A stretch of 64,000 nucleotides of DNA from Catenuloplanes indicus (lineage in GTDB: Bacteria > Actinomycetota > Actinomycetes > Mycobacteriales > Micromonosporaceae). A model generated the notes under the pieces. That model was given only the letters and a program-made list of their open reading frames with translations. It did not search any database and had not been told where the DNA came from. This document shows positions 16,731 through 26,052 of this stretch, in pieces. The first letter of the stretch is position 1, and every line of letters starts with the position of its first letter. Location: positions 6,386,001 to 6,450,000 of the forward strand of contig NZ_JAUSUZ010000001.1 in assembly GCF_030813715.1 (NCBI RefSeq), in the 5' to 3' direction. Position numbers and translations under genes: made by a program.

Positions 16731-17224
16731 GCCAGCACCTCCGCGTGGGTGGCGCGGGCGGCCGCGATCGAGCCGAGCAGCATGGCGCGCCCGCCCGGTG
16801 CCTCGGCGCACGCGGTGGCCGCGGTCTTCCGGCCGTTCTCCTCCGCGGCCCGGAGCGCGGCGAGCGTCTCCCGCGCGGGTGTGGTCGCGGTCACCGTGGG
16901 CGTGCTGTTCGGCGCCGCGGACGCGGTCGCGCGCGCGGACGGCGGCGGGGACATGATCTCGGTGAGCGCGGTGACGTGCGCGGTGTGCGCCTCCAGCAGG
17001 GGCGTCAGCCGGCCGGCGAGCTCCGGGTGCGCGACCAGCGCGGCCCGGTACCGCTCGGCCAGCGCGCGGGTCTCGGCCAGCAGCGGCTCCAGCGCGTCCG
17101 GCGGCGGTGGCGTCGGTGGCGGCTCGTCCCCGCCGGTGCACCCGGCGAGCGCGACCGCGGTGCCGGCCAGCGCCGCCGACCCGGTGATCAGCCGGCGGCG
17201 GGTGAGTTCGCGCGTGGACCCCAT
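16727..17224 (-). CDS. Secreted lipoprotein of the ferritin-like/DUF4439 neighbourhood
   Basis: 165 residues. The N-terminus combines a twin-arginine stretch (LTRRRLITGSAALAG) with a lipobox ALAGC at about residue 28, so it should be exported and lipid-anchored. After a Pro-rich linker (PPPTPPPPDAL) come helical segments with LLEAHTAHVTAL and SIAAARATHAEVL, which look like half of the four-helix bundle seen in the next gene. An Ala/Thr/Pro linker sits between the helices. It forms a two-gene operon with the DUF4439 gene (4-base overlap). Role unknown. Confidence 0.72.
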   Translation of the reverse strand: MGSTRELTRRRLITGSAALAGTAVALAGCTGGDEPPPTPPPPDALEPLLAETRALAERYRAALVAHPELAGRLTPLLEAHTAHVTALTEIMSPPPSARATASAAPNSTPTVTATTPARETLAALRAAEENGRKTAATACAEAPGGRAMLLGSIAAARATHAEVLA

Positions 17225-17541
17225 CGTGTAAGTCCCTCCCGTAAGGCGCGTCACAGCGAGGGCCAAGTCAACACCACCGAGTGCCGATCGTCGCGGCGGC
17301 ATCCCCGACGGGTGCGGAACGGATCGTACGATCCCTCGTTGTATCGGAGGGTATGCGTAGCGTAATGGGTGTCGCGCGCCGGAAGGACAGTTCGGAGCGG
17401 CGGCCCGCCACCGAACCGGCCGTCGCGTTACGCTCAGCGCAACCGCTGGGCGTTTCTGGCCCAGCGGACCACTGGCGTGGCCGCTTTCAATAGGTTTGCG
17501 GCTGATCGCCGCCGGTGGCCGAGCGCGAGGGGGTATGCCGG
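17225..17541. other. Divergent intergenic region between the lipoprotein gene and rimP
   Basis: This 317-base gap must hold promoters in both directions. It contains a perfect 14-bp palindrome, GGATCGTACGATCC at 17321-17334, that could be an operator for the leftward lipoprotein operon. A 9-bp stem-loop at 17443-17467 (CCGCTGGGC/GCCCAGCGG) has no T-run. A likely -10, TAGGTT at 17492-17497, could serve the rimP-nusA-infB transcript. Confidence 0.5.
17321..17334. promoter_or_regulatory. 14-bp palindrome, candidate operator
   Basis: GGATCGTACGATCC is a perfect palindrome about 100 bases upstream of the leftward lipoprotein gene and about 210 upstream of rimP. The regulator is unknown. Confidence 0.35.
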
Positions 17542-18207
17542 ATGACGCAGCGTGGCCGAGGTGCCGGCCGCTCGGGCCCCGGGGGCCGGGGCGCAGCCGC
17601 ACCCGACCGGCGCAGGCCGTCCCCGGGTCCCCAGCGGCCGCGGGTGGACACCGTGGCGCTCCGTGCCCGGTTGGAATCGATCGTCACGCCGGTCGTCGCG
17701 GACGCGGGTTGTGACCTGGAGGACCTGACCGTCTCCCGGGCCGGTCGCCGCCAGATCATCCGCATCCTGGTGGACGCGGACGGCGGTGTGGGCCTGGACG
17801 CGATCGCGGAGGTCTCCCGCGCGATCTCCGCCGCCCTGGACGCGGCGGAGGAGACCGGCGGCGAACTGGTCCCGGGGGAGTACCAGCTGGAGGTCAGCTC
17901 GCCGGGCGTGGACCGCCCGCTGACCCAGCCCCGGCACTGGCGGCGCAACGTGGGCCGGCTGGTGCAGGTGACGGCCGGGGACCGGCAGGTGACCGGGCGG
18001 ATCACCGCGGCGGACGAGGACGGCGTCGTCATCGACACCGCCAAGGGCATCGTCGAGGCGGAGTACGCCCAGCTCGGTCCGGGCAAGGTGCAGATCGAGT
18101 TCAACCGGGTCGACGAGGCCGAGTTCGGTCCCGACGACGAAGAAGACGATGAAGACGACCTCGATGACGAGGAAGACGACGAGGAAGTGGAGGGCGAGGA
18201 GAGGTGA
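17542..18207 (+). CDS. rimP: Ribosome maturation factor RimP
   Basis: 221 residues from the ATG at 17542, with a GAGGGGG element upstream. An N-terminal basic, Gly/Pro-rich extension (about 35 residues) precedes the RimP core: [58 protein letters not shown] and the C-terminal SH3-like part. RimP assists maturation of the 30S subunit. A striking acidic tail (residues about 196-221, mostly Asp and Glu) is added at the C-terminus. The stop overlaps the GTG of nusA by four bases. This is the first gene of the conserved rimP-nusA-ylxR-infB cluster. Confidence 0.95.
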   Translation: MTQRGRGAGRSGPGGRGAAAPDRRRPSPGPQRPRVDTVALRARLESIVTPVVADAGCDLEDLTVSRAGRRQIIRILVDADGGVGLDAIAEVSRAISAALDAAEETGGELVPGEYQLEVSSPGVDRPLTQPRHWRRNVGRLVQVTAGDRQVTGRITAADEDGVVIDTAKGIVEAEYAQLGPGKVQIEFNRVDEAEFGPDDEEDDEDDLDDEEDDEEVEGEER

Positions 18208-19247
18208 ACATCGACCTCGCGGCGCTGCGTGCGCTGGAGCGCGAGCGGGAGATCCCGTTCGAGACGATCCTCGCCGCGATCGAGACCGCGCTGCTCACGG
18301 CATACCGGCACACGGACGGTGCCGAGTCGCACGCCCGCGTGCAGATCGACCGGAAGTCGGGCGCGGCGTCGGTCTATGCCCAGGAGATGGACGCGGACGG
18401 CGTCGTCACCCGGGAATGGGACGACACCCCGCACGACTTCGGGCGGATCGCCGCGATGACCGCCAAGCAGGTGATCCTGCAGCGGTTGCGCGAGGCGACC
18501 GACGAGGTGCACTTCGGCGAGTACGTGGGGCGCGACGGTGACCTGGTCACCGGCGTCATCCAGGCGCACGAGGCGCGGGCCGAGAAGGGCATCGTCACGA
18601 TCGACCTGGGCAAGCTGGAGGCGGTGCTCCCGCAGGTGGAGCAGGTCCCCGGCGAGCAGTACGAGCACGGCCAGCGAATCCGCTGCGTCGTGGTGCACGT
18701 CGCCAAGGGCTTCCGCGGTCCGCAGATCACGCTGTCCCGCTCCCACCCGAACCTGGTGAAGAAGCTCTTCGCGCTGGAGGTCCCGGAGATCGCGGACGGC
18801 ACCGTGGAGATCGCGGCGATCGCACGTGAGGCAGGTCACCGGACGAAGATCGCGGTCCGGTCCACGGCCACCGGCGTCAATGCGAAGGGCGCCTGCATCG
18901 GCCCGATGGGCCAGCGGGTGCGCGCGGTGATGAGTGAGCTGCACGGCGAGAAGATCGATATCATCGACTGGTCGGACGACCCGGCGCAGTTCGTCGGAAA
19001 CGCCCTTTCGCCGGCAAAGGCCCTGCGTGTCGAGGTGGTCGACGCCGGAAGCCGCACCGCCCGGGTCACCGTGCCCGATTTCCAGCTCTCGCTGGCGATC
19101 GGCCGCGAGGGGCAGAACGCGCGTCTCGCCGCGCGGCTGACCGGCTGGCGGATCGACATCCGGCCGGACAACGAGGCGTCGCCGGGCGGCGGCCGGGATC
19201 GTGCGGATCACCCCGCCGAACCAGGCGGCGCCGTCGCGGGCGCTTAG
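18204..19247 (+). CDS. nusA: Transcription termination/antitermination factor NusA
   Basis: 347 residues from a GTG overlapping rimP. N-terminal RNAP-binding domain ([19 protein letters not shown]), an S1 segment around 130-200 ([20 protein letters not shown]), and two KH domains ([20 protein letters not shown], then [21 protein letters not shown]). Length matches the short actinobacterial NusA without the acidic repeats of E. coli. NusA binds RNA polymerase and nascent RNA to control pausing, termination and rRNA antitermination. The last codons ([16 protein letters not shown]) are low-complexity. Confidence 0.95.
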   Translation: MNIDLAALRALEREREIPFETILAAIETALLTAYRHTDGAESHARVQIDRKSGAASVYAQEMDADGVVTREWDDTPHDFGRIAAMTAKQVILQRLREATDEVHFGEYVGRDGDLVTGVIQAHEARAEKGIVTIDLGKLEAVLPQVEQVPGEQYEHGQRIRCVVVHVAKGFRGPQITLSRSHPNLVKKLFALEVPEIADGTVEIAAIAREAGHRTKIAVRSTATGVNAKGACIGPMGQRVRAVMSELHGEKIDIIDWSDDPAQFVGNALSPAKALRVEVVDAGSRTARVTVPDFQLSLAIGREGQNARLAARLTGWRIDIRPDNEASPGGGRDRADHPAEPGGAVAGA

Positions 19248-19250
19248 GAG

Positions 19251-19256
19251 TAGACT
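19251..19256 (+). promoter_or_regulatory. -10 box (TAGACT) before ylxR
   Basis: TAGACT ends seven bases before the GTG at 19264, immediately after the nusA stop. It supports both that start and an internal leaderless promoter for ylxR-infB. Confidence 0.5.
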
Positions 19257-19263
19257 TCTCTCC

Positions 19264-19614
19264 GTGGGGCGAAGGGTGGATGAGATTTCACCCTTGGTGC
19301 CTCCAGTTCGCACGTGTGTCGGTTGCCGGCACCGCGCATCCGCATCTGAAGTCCTGCGGTTCGTCAGGGTCGGTTCCGAGCTTCGGCCCGACCCGCGCCG
19401 CAGGCTGCCGGGCCGGGGGGCGCACCTGCACCTCGATCCGGCTTGCTTCGCGCTGGCGGAGCGGCGCCGGGCCTACGGCCGGGCGTTGCGGTTCACCGGT
19501 GTCCTGGACACCGCGCCGCTGGCCGAGCACATCCGTGCGGTCATCGCATCGCATGGGACTACTGGTGGCGGGGCCTCGCCCCGCCCGGACCAGCAAGGTG
19601 GACGACCAACATGA
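19264..19614 (+). CDS. ylxR: YlxR family (DUF448) RNA-binding protein
   Basis: 116 residues from GTG 19264. The hallmark PVRTCVGCRHRASASEVLRF, PGRGAHLHLDPACF and the RALRFTG segment are all present. The fold is a small RNA-binding domain found between nusA and infB in most Gram-positive bacteria; in some species YlxR is reported to influence rnpB or nucleoid-linked transcription. The C-terminal SHGTTGGGASPRPDQQGG tail is low-complexity. The start is supported by an adjacent -10 box and by the position right after nusA. Confidence 0.9.
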   Translation: MGRRVDEISPLVPPVRTCVGCRHRASASEVLRFVRVGSELRPDPRRRLPGRGAHLHLDPACFALAERRRAYGRALRFTGVLDTAPLAEHIRAVIASHGTTGGGASPRPDQQGGRPT

Positions 19615-19660
19615 GCACACGATGAAGTCCCTGAGATGACCAGGCTTCAAGTGCACGAGT

Positions 19661-19693
19661 GAGGTCGCTGCGGGCCGTGCCCGCACGACCTCG
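19661..19693 (+). promoter_or_regulatory. Stem-loop in the infB leader
   Basis: GAGGTCG and GCGGG (bulged) pair with CCCGC and CGACCTC, closing five bases before the GAGGAG ribosome-binding site of infB. It could modulate IF-2 translation, or be the remains of an attenuator. Confidence 0.4.
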
Positions 19694-19707
19694 GAGTGAG
19701 GAGTGCA

Positions 19708-22700
19708 GTGGCAGGCAAGGCCCGCGTACACGAGCTTGCGAAAGAGCTCGGGGTCGAGAGCAAGACCGTTCTCGCCAAGCTCAAGGAGATGGGCGAGTTC
19801 GTCAAGTCCGCATCCAGCACCGTCGAGGCGCCCGTCGCCCGTCGGCTCCGGGGTGCGATGGCCGCAGGTGGCTCGGCGCCCAGTGCGCCCGCCGCTCCGG
19901 CCCCGTCCGGTTCCGGTGACGCGCCGCGTCCCGGCCCGTCCGCGCGTCCGGGTCCGCCCAGGCGCCCCGGTCCGCCGGCGCCCGCTCCGGGCAACGCCGG
20001 CACGCCGGCTCCCGGTGCTCCGGCGCCCGGCGCCTCCGCGCCGCGCCCGTCGGGTCCGGCTCCGAGCCCGGCTTCGTTCCGTCCCAAGGCGCCCGTTCCC
20101 GGCCCGCCGGCTCCGGTGGCCAAGCCGGCCAGCGCCCACGACATCGAGGTGGCCGCTGCCGAGCAGCGCGCCGCCGCGCTGAAGGCCGAGCAGGAGGCCG
20201 CCGTCAAGGCGGCCCAGCAGGCGGCCCGTCAGCGTGAGGACAACCGCCGCGAGGGTGGGGCTCCGGGTGCGCCCGGTGGCCCGTCGCTGCGGCCGAAGTT
20301 CGGCCCCGGCGCGATGCCGCCCCGGCCCGGTTCGCCCGCGGCCCGCCCGCAGGGTGGCCAGGGCGGTCAGGGCGGCGGTCCGCGTCCGGAGCGCCGCGAC
20401 GGCGACCGTCCGGGTCGTCCGGGCCCCGGTGGCCAGGGTGGCAACCGTCCGCCGCGCAGCGGTGGCAACAATCCGTTCGGCATCACGCCGGGCGGCAACC
20501 GTCCGCAGGCTCCGGCGGCGGGCCCCGGTGGCGCGCGGCCGACTCCGGCCGGCATGCCGCCGCGGCCCAGCCCGGCGTCCATGCCCCCGCGGCCCAGCCC
20601 GGCCTCGATGCCGAGCCAGCGCCCCGGCCGCCCCGGTGGCGGTCCCGGTGGCGGTGCCGGCCGCCCGGGTGGCGGCGCCGGCCGTCCCGGTGGCGGTGGC
20701 GGTGGCGGTGGCTTCCGCGGCGGTCCCGGTGGGGGCGGCGGCGGCGGCTTCCGCGGCGGCCCGGGTGGCGGCGGCGGTGGCGGTGGCTACCGTGGCGGTC
20801 CCGGTGGCGGCGGTGGCGGTGGCTACCGTGGCGGCCCCGGTGGCGGCGGCGGAGCTCCGGCCGGTGCCGGTGCGCCGGGTCGTCCCGGTGGCGGCGGCCG
20901 TGGCCGTGGCGGCGGCGCCGCGGGTGCCTTCGGGCGTCCGGGCGGCAAGCCGGCCCGCGGCCGGAAGTCGAAGAAGCAGAGGCGTCAGGAGTTCGACAAC
21001 CTGTCGGCCCCGACGATGAGCTCGGGCGCTCCCCGGGGCAACGGCCAGGAGATCCGGCTGTCCCGTGGCGCGTCGCTCTCCGACTTCGCCGACAAGATCA
21101 ACGCCAACCCGGGCACGCTCGTCCAGGAGATGTTCAACCTGGGCGAGATGGTCACGGCGACGCAGTCGTGCTCCGACGACACGCTGCTGCTGCTCGGCGA
21201 GCACCTCGGCTTCGACGTCAAGATCGTCAGCCCGGAGGACGAGGACCGCGCGCTGCTGGCGCAGTTCAACATCGACCTCGACGCCGAGATCGCGGAGGAC
21301 CGCCTGGTCACCCGTCCGCCGGTGGTGACCGTCATGGGTCACGTCGACCACGGTAAGACCAAGCTGCTCGACGCGATCCGCAAGGCGAACGTCGTGGCCG
21401 GCGAGGCCGGTGGCATCACCCAGCACATCGGTGCCTACCAGGTGCACGTCGACCACAACGGCGACGAGCGCGCGATCACCTTCATCGACACCCCGGGTCA
21501 CGAGGCGTTCACCGCCATGCGTGCGCGTGGTGCCAAGGTGACGGACATCGTGATCCTGGTGGTCGCGGCGGACGACGGCGTGATGCCTCAGACGATCGAG
21601 GCGCTCAACCACGCCAAGGCCGCCGAGGTGCCGATCGTGGTCGCCGTCAACAAGATCGACAAGCCCGAGGCGAACCCGGACAAGGTGCGCCAGCAGCTGA
21701 CGGAATACGGCCTGGTCGCCGAGGAGTACGGCGGCGACACGATGTTCGTCAACGTCGCGGCCAAGCCCGGCATCGGCATCGACGACCTGCTCGAGGCCGT
21801 GCTGCTGACCGCCGACGCGTCGCTGGAGCTGACCGCTCCGATCGACGGGCCGGCTCAGGGTGTCGCGATCGAGGCGCACCTGGACAAGGGCCGCGGCGCC
21901 GTCGCGACCGTCCTGGTGCAGAAGGGCACGCTGCGGGCCGGCGACTCGATCGTCGCGGGTGGTGCGCACGGTCGCGTGCGGGCCATGCTCGACGAGAACG
22001 GCAAGCCGATCCCGGAGGCGGGCCCGGCCCGTCCGGTCCTGGTGCTCGGTCTGACCGCGGTGCCGTCCGCCGGCGACACGTTCCTCGCCGCCGAGGACGA
22101 CCGCACGGTCCGGCAGATCGCCGAGCAGCGGCAGGCCCGCCGCCGTGCGGCGAGCTTCGCCAACTCGCGTGGCCGCGCCACCCTCGAGACGCTCATGGAG
22201 CAGATCAAGGAGGGCGAGAAGACCTCGCTCAACCTCATCCTCAAGGGTGACGGTTCGGGTTCGGTCGAGGCCCTCGAGGACGCGCTCTTCAAGCTCGACA
22301 TCCCGGAAGAGGTTCAGCTCAAGATCCTCGACCGTGGCGTCGGTGCCATCACGGAGAGCAACGTCATGCTGGCGAGCGCGTCCGACCCGGCCGCGACGAT
22401 CATCGGCTACAACGTCCGTGCCTCGAACAAGGTGCGGGAGATCGCCGACCGCGAGGGCGTGGAGATCCGGTACTACTCGGTCATCTACCAGGCCATCGAG
22501 GAGATCGAGGCGGCGCTCAAGGGCCTGCTCAAGCCGGAGTACGAGGAGGTCGAGCTCGGTACCGCCGAGATCCGCGACGTCTTCCGCTCCTCCAAGGTCG
22601 GTCTCATCTCCGGCTGTATCGTCCGGTCGGGCCTCATTCGCCGCAACGCGAAGGCCCGGGTCATCCGCGACGGCGCGGTCGTGGCGGACAACGTCACGAT

Positions 22701-22842
22701 CAGCTCGCTCAAGCGGTTCAAGGACGACGCGACCGAGGTGCGCGAGGGCTTCGAGTGCGGTCTGACGCTGGGCGGTTACAACAACGTCCAGGTCGGCGAC
22801 ATCATCGAGACCTTCGAGATGCGCGAGAAGCCGCGCGCGTAA
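19708..22842 (+). CDS. infB: Translation initiation factor IF-2
   Basis: 1044 residues; start GTG 19708 with GAGGAG about five bases upstream, giving [15 protein letters not shown], the usual IF-2 N-terminal domain. Residues 50-420 are a long Pro/Ala/Gly-rich linker with repeated RGGPGGGG units. The G domain begins near 540 (GHVDHGKT for G1, DTPGH for G3, NKIDK for G4), followed by domain II, the spacer domain and C-terminal fMet-tRNA-binding domain ending [17 protein letters not shown]-2 places initiator tRNA on the 30S subunit and promotes subunit joining. The leaderless transcription expected elsewhere here makes IF-2 activity especially relevant (inference). Confidence 0.97.
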   Translation: MAGKARVHELAKELGVESKTVLAKLKEMGEFVKSASSTVEAPVARRLRGAMAAGGSAPSAPAAPAPSGSGDAPRPGPSARPGPPRRPGPPAPAPGNAGTPAPGAPAPGASAPRPSGPAPSPASFRPKAPVPGPPAPVAKPASAHDIEVAAAEQRAAALKAEQEAAVKAAQQAARQREDNRREGGAPGAPGGPSLRPKFGPGAMPPRPGSPAARPQGGQGGQGGGPRPERRDGDRPGRPGPGGQGGNRPPRSGGNNPFGITPGGNRPQAPAAGPGGARPTPAGMPPRPSPASMPPRPSPASMPSQRPGRPGGGPGGGAGRPGGGAGRPGGGGGGGGFRGGPGGGGGGGFRGGPGGGGGGGGYRGGPGGGGGGGYRGGPGGGGGAPAGAGAPGRPGGGGRGRGGGAAGAFGRPGGKPARGRKSKKQRRQEFDNLSAPTMSSGAPRGNGQEIRLSRGASLSDFADKINANPGTLVQEMFNLGEMVTATQSCSDDTLLLLGEHLGFDVKIVSPEDEDRALLAQFNIDLDAEIAEDRLVTRPPVVTVMGHVDHGKTKLLDAIRKANVVAGEAGGITQHIGAYQVHVDHNGDERAITFIDTPGHEAFTAMRARGAKVTDIVILVVAADDGVMPQTIEALNHAKAAEVPIVVAVNKIDKPEANPDKVRQQLTEYGLVAEEYGGDTMFVNVAAKPGIGIDDLLEAVLLTADASLELTAPIDGPAQGVAIEAHLDKGRGAVATVLVQKGTLRAGDSIVAGGAHGRVRAMLDENGKPIPEAGPARPVLVLGLTAVPSAGDTFLAAEDDRTVRQIAEQRQARRRAASFANSRGRATLETLMEQIKEGEKTSLNLILKGDGSGSVEALEDALFKLDIPEEVQLKILDRGVGAITESNVMLASASDPAATIIGYNVRASNKVREIADREGVEIRYYSVIYQAIEEIEAALKGLLKPEYEEVELGTAEIRDVFRSSKVGLISGCIVRSGLIRRNAKARVIRDGAVVADNVTISSLKRFKDDATEVREGFECGLTLGGYNNVQVGDIIETFEMREKPRA

Positions 22843-22858
22843 GCGCGTAGCGATGTGA

Positions 22859-22905
22859 CCAGCGCCTTTCCCCGGGTGTCACGCTCGGGGAAAGGCGCTG
22901 GCTCT
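22859..22905 (+). terminator. Strong stem-loop terminator after infB
   Basis: A perfect 16-bp stem (CCAGCGCCTTTCCCCG and its complement, arms 22859-22874 and 22886-22901) with an 11-base loop is followed by a CT-rich tail. It ends the rimP-infB transcript. Confidence 0.8.
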
Positions 22906-22951
22906 CGTCTTCCGCCCGGAAATGGGATGGGTGGCGGGGCGGTGGCTGGGG

Positions 22952-22957
22952 CATACT
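22952..22957 (+). promoter_or_regulatory. -10 box (CATACT), leaderless start
   Basis: CATACT ends seven bases before the ATG at 22965, right after the infB terminator. Confidence 0.45.
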
Positions 22958-22964
22958 TCCGGCG

Positions 22965-23258
22965 ATGTTCACCGGAACCATGATTTTCGACCTGCTCCTG
23001 CCGGGTGACTCGCGATCGCTGAAGGCGAAGCGCGCGTACGTCCGGCCCATCGTCGCCGCGTTGCGGCGTTTCGAGGTCTCCGCCGCCGAGGTGGGGGCAC
23101 AGGACCTGCACGGCCGCGCCGAGATCGGCGTGGCCGTCGTCGCGGCCGAGCCGAGTCACGTCGGCGAGGTGCTGGACACCTGCGAGCGGCTGGTCGCCGG
23201 TCGCCCGGAGGTGGAATTGCTGTCGGTCCGCCGCCGCCTGTACGGCGACGACGACTGA
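22965..23258 (+). CDS. DUF503 family protein (YlxP-like)
   Basis: 97 residues with the family's FDLLLPGDSRSLKAKRAYVRPIV opening segment and the VAVVAAEPSHVGEVLDTCERL strand-helix. It matches the small YlxP/DUF503 proteins found between infB and rbfA in Gram-positive bacteria, where a ribosome-related role has been proposed from context. It is probably leaderless from its own promoter. Length is as expected for the family. Confidence 0.9.
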   Translation: MFTGTMIFDLLLPGDSRSLKAKRAYVRPIVAALRRFEVSAAEVGAQDLHGRAEIGVAVVAAEPSHVGEVLDTCERLVAGRPEVELLSVRRRLYGDDD

Positions 23259-23300
23259 CGGGTTTGACGCACGGGTAATGTCAGCGTGGAGGTGGACGAG

Positions 23301-23777
23301 ATGACTGATTCGGCCAAGGTGCGCCGGCACGCCGAGCGGGTTCACAAGCTGGTGGCCTCCGTGGTGCGCTCGCAGATCAAGGACCCGCGGCTCGGGATGA
23401 TCACGATCACCGACGCCCGGATCACGGCGGATCTGCGCGAGGCGACGGTCTTCTACACGGTGCTCGGCGACGCCGAGGCACAGGCGTCGACCGCTGCCGC
23501 GCTGGAGAGCGCGAAGGGCCTGCTCCGCAGCACGGTCGGCAAGGCGCTCGGCATCCGCCACTCGCCGTCGCTGGCCTTCGTGCTGGACGACGTCCAGGAC
23601 CAGGCCAAGCACATCGACGACCTGCTGGCCCAGGCGCGTCAGGCGGACGCGGAGACGCAGAAGCTCGCGGCCGGTGCCACGTACGCGGGCGACGCCCAGC
23701 CGTACAAGGAAGACGACGAGGACGAGGACGACGAGTTCGAGGACGACGACGAGCTCGTCGAGCAGGAGAAGCGGTGA
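23301..23777 (+). CDS. rbfA: 30S ribosome-binding factor A
   Basis: 158 residues from ATG 23301, chosen over GTG 23286 because GGAGGT sits seven bases before it. The KH-type core is visible: RVHKLVASVVRSQIKDPRLG, ITADLREATVFYTVLG, KALGIRHSPSLAFVLDD. RbfA helps mature the 16S rRNA 5' end and the 30S subunit. The C-terminal 20 residues are almost entirely Asp and Glu, like the tail of RimP in this window. Its stop overlaps the nrnA start (GTGA). Confidence 0.95.
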   Translation: MTDSAKVRRHAERVHKLVASVVRSQIKDPRLGMITITDARITADLREATVFYTVLGDAEAQASTAAALESAKGLLRSTVGKALGIRHSPSLAFVLDDVQDQAKHIDDLLAQARQADAETQKLAAGATYAGDAQPYKEDDEDEDDEFEDDDELVEQEKR

Positions 23778-24844
23778 CGGCCGCGCCGGCCCGCAGCATC
23801 GTGCCGCCGCCCCGGACCGCCGCGGAGGGCCCGGTCGGCCCACCGCGGGAGACGGACTGGGCGGCGGCCGTGGCCGCGGTCCGGCGCTGGCTGCCGGACG
23901 GGCGGATCCTGCTGGTCTGTCACGTCAACCCGGACGGTGACGCGCTCGGCAGCATGCTCGGCTTCGCGCACGGCCTGCGCCGGCTCGGCGCACGCCACGT
24001 CCAGGCGACGTTTCCCGGCCCGTTCGACGTGCCGGAGCCACTGCGCGAGGTCCCCGGCGTGGACCGGATGATCCCGGAGACCGAGGCGTGGACGGATCCG
24101 GACCTGCTGGTCACGTTCGACGCGGCCAGCACCGACCGGCTCGGCGCGCTCGCGAGCCGGCTGAGCACCGCGCGCGACTCCGTGGTGCTCGACCATCACG
24201 CCTCCAACCCCGGCTTCGGCGCGGTGCGGCTGGTGGACCCGGCCGCCGCAGCCACCTCCGTGGTGGTCGAGCAGCTGCTCGACCGGCTGGACGTGCCGCT
24301 GGACGCGGAGATCGCCGAGTGCCTCTACACGGCGCTGACGACGGACACCGGCTCGTTCCGGTTCGCCGCCACCACCCCGGCCGTGCACCAGATGGCCGCG
24401 CGGCTGGTCGCGACCGGCATCCACCCCGGCGAGATCGCCCAGCGGGTGTTCGACAGCCGCCCGCTCGGCGCGGTCAAGCTCTTCGGTGAGGTACTCGGCC
24501 GCTGCGAGCTGGACCAGGACGCGGCAGCCGGCCACGGCCTGTGCTGGACCACCGCGACGCTCGCCGACCTGGAGAAGCACGGCCAGCGCCCGCACGTGCT
24601 GGAGGCACTGATCGACTCGGTGCGCTGCGTGGCCGAGGCGGACGTGTGCGTGGTGCTCAAGCAGATCGCCGAGGACACCTGGTCGGTCTCGATGCGCAGC
24701 AAGGGCGCGGTCGACGTGTCCCGGGTGGCCGGTCTGCTCGGCGGCGGCGGTCACCGGGCCGCGGCCGGCTTCACCGGCACCGGCAGCCCGGCGGACGTCC
24801 TCGCCTCGATCCGGTCCGAACTGGACGGGTCCGTCATCCGCTAG
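23774..24844 (+). CDS. nrnA: DHH-family bifunctional oligoribonuclease/PAP phosphatase
   Basis: 356 residues from a GTG overlapping rbfA. DHH motifs: CHVNPDGDALGSMLG (motif I), VTFDAAST (II), LDHHAS (III), and TDTGSFRF (IV); the DHHA1 domain ends with GLLGGGGHRAAAGF, the conserved GGGH RNA-binding signature. The family degrades short oligoribonucleotides and dephosphorylates 3'-phosphoadenosine 5'-phosphate. An rbfA-nrnA pairing is conserved across actinobacteria and Firmicutes. Confidence 0.93.
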   Translation: MTAAPARSIVPPPRTAAEGPVGPPRETDWAAAVAAVRRWLPDGRILLVCHVNPDGDALGSMLGFAHGLRRLGARHVQATFPGPFDVPEPLREVPGVDRMIPETEAWTDPDLLVTFDAASTDRLGALASRLSTARDSVVLDHHASNPGFGAVRLVDPAAAATSVVVEQLLDRLDVPLDAEIAECLYTALTTDTGSFRFAATTPAVHQMAARLVATGIHPGEIAQRVFDSRPLGAVKLFGEVLGRCELDQDAAAGHGLCWTTATLADLEKHGQRPHVLEALIDSVRCVAEADVCVVLKQIAEDTWSVSMRSKGAVDVSRVAGLLGGGGHRAAAGFTGTGSPADVLASIRSELDGSVIR

Positions 24845-24873
24845 CCGTCTGGTCAGCGCGCCTTCGTGGCGGT

Positions 24874-24879
24874 GACAAT
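24874..24879 (+). promoter_or_regulatory. -10 box (GACAAT), leaderless start
   Basis: GACAAT ends seven bases before the ATG at 24887, which favours that start over GTG 24866. Confidence 0.4.
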
Positions 24880-24886
24880 CGATGGC

Positions 24887-25294
24887 ATGGAGGCTCCCCG
24901 GGAAGTCGCGGTCGACGCTCCGAGAGCGTGGGACCGGCCGCTGGTGGTCATGCCCGTCTTCGCCGTCGTCTCGCTGGTCGGTGGCCAGCTGCCGTCGTTC
25001 TCCACGGCGGCCAACATCTACTCGCTGAGCGTCGGCGGCACGCTGATGTGGTTCGGCCTGTCGCAGCGGGTGCCGCGCCGGCCGGTGCCGGGCCGGCCCG
25101 GTCGCGGCTCGGTGTGGTGGCTCGCGCCCGCCGTGGTGTTCGTGGCGTTCGAGGGCTCGACGTTCCTGACCGGGTCGGCGTACTCGTACCCGACACTGTC
25201 CAAACTGGCCGATCCGCTGCTGGCCGACCCGGCCGTGCGCGCCGCCGGGTTCTTCGGCTGGCTGTGCGCGTTCTGGGGACTGGCCCGCCGATGA
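24887..25294 (+). CDS. Small integral membrane protein, unknown
   Basis: 135 residues with about three hydrophobic segments (LVVMPVFAVVSLVGGQL, IYSLSVGGTLMWFGL, WWLAPAVVFVAFEG) and a C-terminal GFFGWLCAFWGLARR. No enzymatic motif is seen. The stop overlaps the next ATG (ATGA), and both gene products are small membrane proteins ending in a Trp/Arg-rich tail, so they probably act together. Function unknown. Confidence 0.7.
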   Translation: MEAPREVAVDAPRAWDRPLVVMPVFAVVSLVGGQLPSFSTAANIYSLSVGGTLMWFGLSQRVPRRPVPGRPGRGSVWWLAPAVVFVAFEGSTFLTGSAYSYPTLSKLADPLLADPAVRAAGFFGWLCAFWGLARR

Positions 25295-25506
25295 CCCTCC
25301 GGGCGCTCGCGATCGGTGGCTTCGTGCTGGCCGGGCTGTTGCTGATGGCGGTGGAGGCGGCCGCGCGACGGGAGGGGTCGCGCGTACCCACGTTCGGCGA
25401 CCTCTGTGCGTACGTGATGCGCTACCAGGTCGGCCGGGTGCCGGTGGGGCGGATCGGTCTGCTCGGCTTCTGGTGGTGGCTGGGCTGGCACTTCTTCGCC
25501 CGCTGA
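25291..25506 (+). CDS. DUF6186-like small membrane protein
   Basis: 71 residues: one N-terminal membrane helix (ALAIGGFVLAGLLLMAVEAAA), a short loop with FGDLCAYVMRYQ, and a terminal WWWLGWHFFAR. The WLGWHFFAR ending matches my recollection of the small Micromonosporaceae family DUF6186. It is coupled to the preceding gene by ATGA. Function unknown. Confidence 0.7.
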   Translation: MTLRALAIGGFVLAGLLLMAVEAAARREGSRVPTFGDLCAYVMRYQVGRVPVGRIGLLGFWWWLGWHFFAR

Positions 25507-25804
25507 GGCCTTTGCATAGATTCGCGCGGATCGGTTACCGGTCCGTATGACGGGAAGTGTCGGCTTGACGGCGTCGACTTAACGTTAATTTGGGTAGCGT
25601 GCAGGTGGTCGCGGGTCACTGCTGTCCCGTACCGCTTCGCATTGCTTTTGCACAGTTGCTCCAGGGTCTGACCGACTCGGGGCTCGCGCGCCGCCGCGGC
25701 AGCGCTCCGGTGATCCCGGAGGGCCCGCTGGCGTGTCGCAGAGGCACCGCCAGTCACGGGTGCGCCGTCGTGCGCCCCGAGCCCGACCATGGAGGACCGT
25801 CACC
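25507..25804. other. Intergenic/leader region before a small ORF
   Basis: About 300 bases. TTGACG at 25565 with TAATTT at 25586 (15-base spacing) is a weak promoter; TAGCGT at 25595 lies four bases before GTG 25605. From that GTG a 67-codon frame runs to 25808 and ends overlapping the ATG at 25805. Its composition is only weakly protein-like, so it is not called as a gene. A GC-rich stem-loop lies at about 25758-25780, just before the next ribosome-binding site. Confidence 0.35.
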
Positions 25805-25966
25805 ATGACCATCACCGCCACGCGTCCCGCTCCGGCACCGGTCGTCACCACTGCCGTCCCGCCGTCCGCCGCCGCGGTCGCCGAGCCGTCGCCGGCCCGG
25901 CCGGTCGACGACGCCCGCGAGCAGGCCCGCCGCGCGCTGCAGGTCTCGCTGGACGTGCGTCAATAA
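25805..25966 (+). CDS. Small hypothetical protein (53 aa)
   Basis: The ATG is preceded by GGAGGA at a good distance. The peptide is Ala/Pro/Val-rich at first (TRPAPAPVVTTAVPPSAAA) and ends in an amphipathic helix (DDAREQARRALQVSLDVRQ). No family is recognised and no membrane segment or signal is seen. Support rests on the ribosome-binding site and third-position GC; it may be an unstructured peptide. Confidence 0.45.
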   Translation: MTITATRPAPAPVVTTAVPPSAAAVAEPSPARPVDDAREQARRALQVSLDVRQ

Positions 25967-26052
25967 TCCTCGGGGGTTCGGGGGCTCAGGGGTACGTGTA
26001 AGTAGCGCACCTTCTTGAAGTCCTTACCCGGCATGTGTCACCATGCGCGGCG

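Noticed and set aside
25605-25808. 67-codon frame ending in ATGA overlap with the ORF at 25805
   Set aside because: The overlap and a TAGCGT box four bases upstream are suggestive, but there is no ribosome-binding site, the spacing is short and the sequence is only weakly protein-like. Left as a note.
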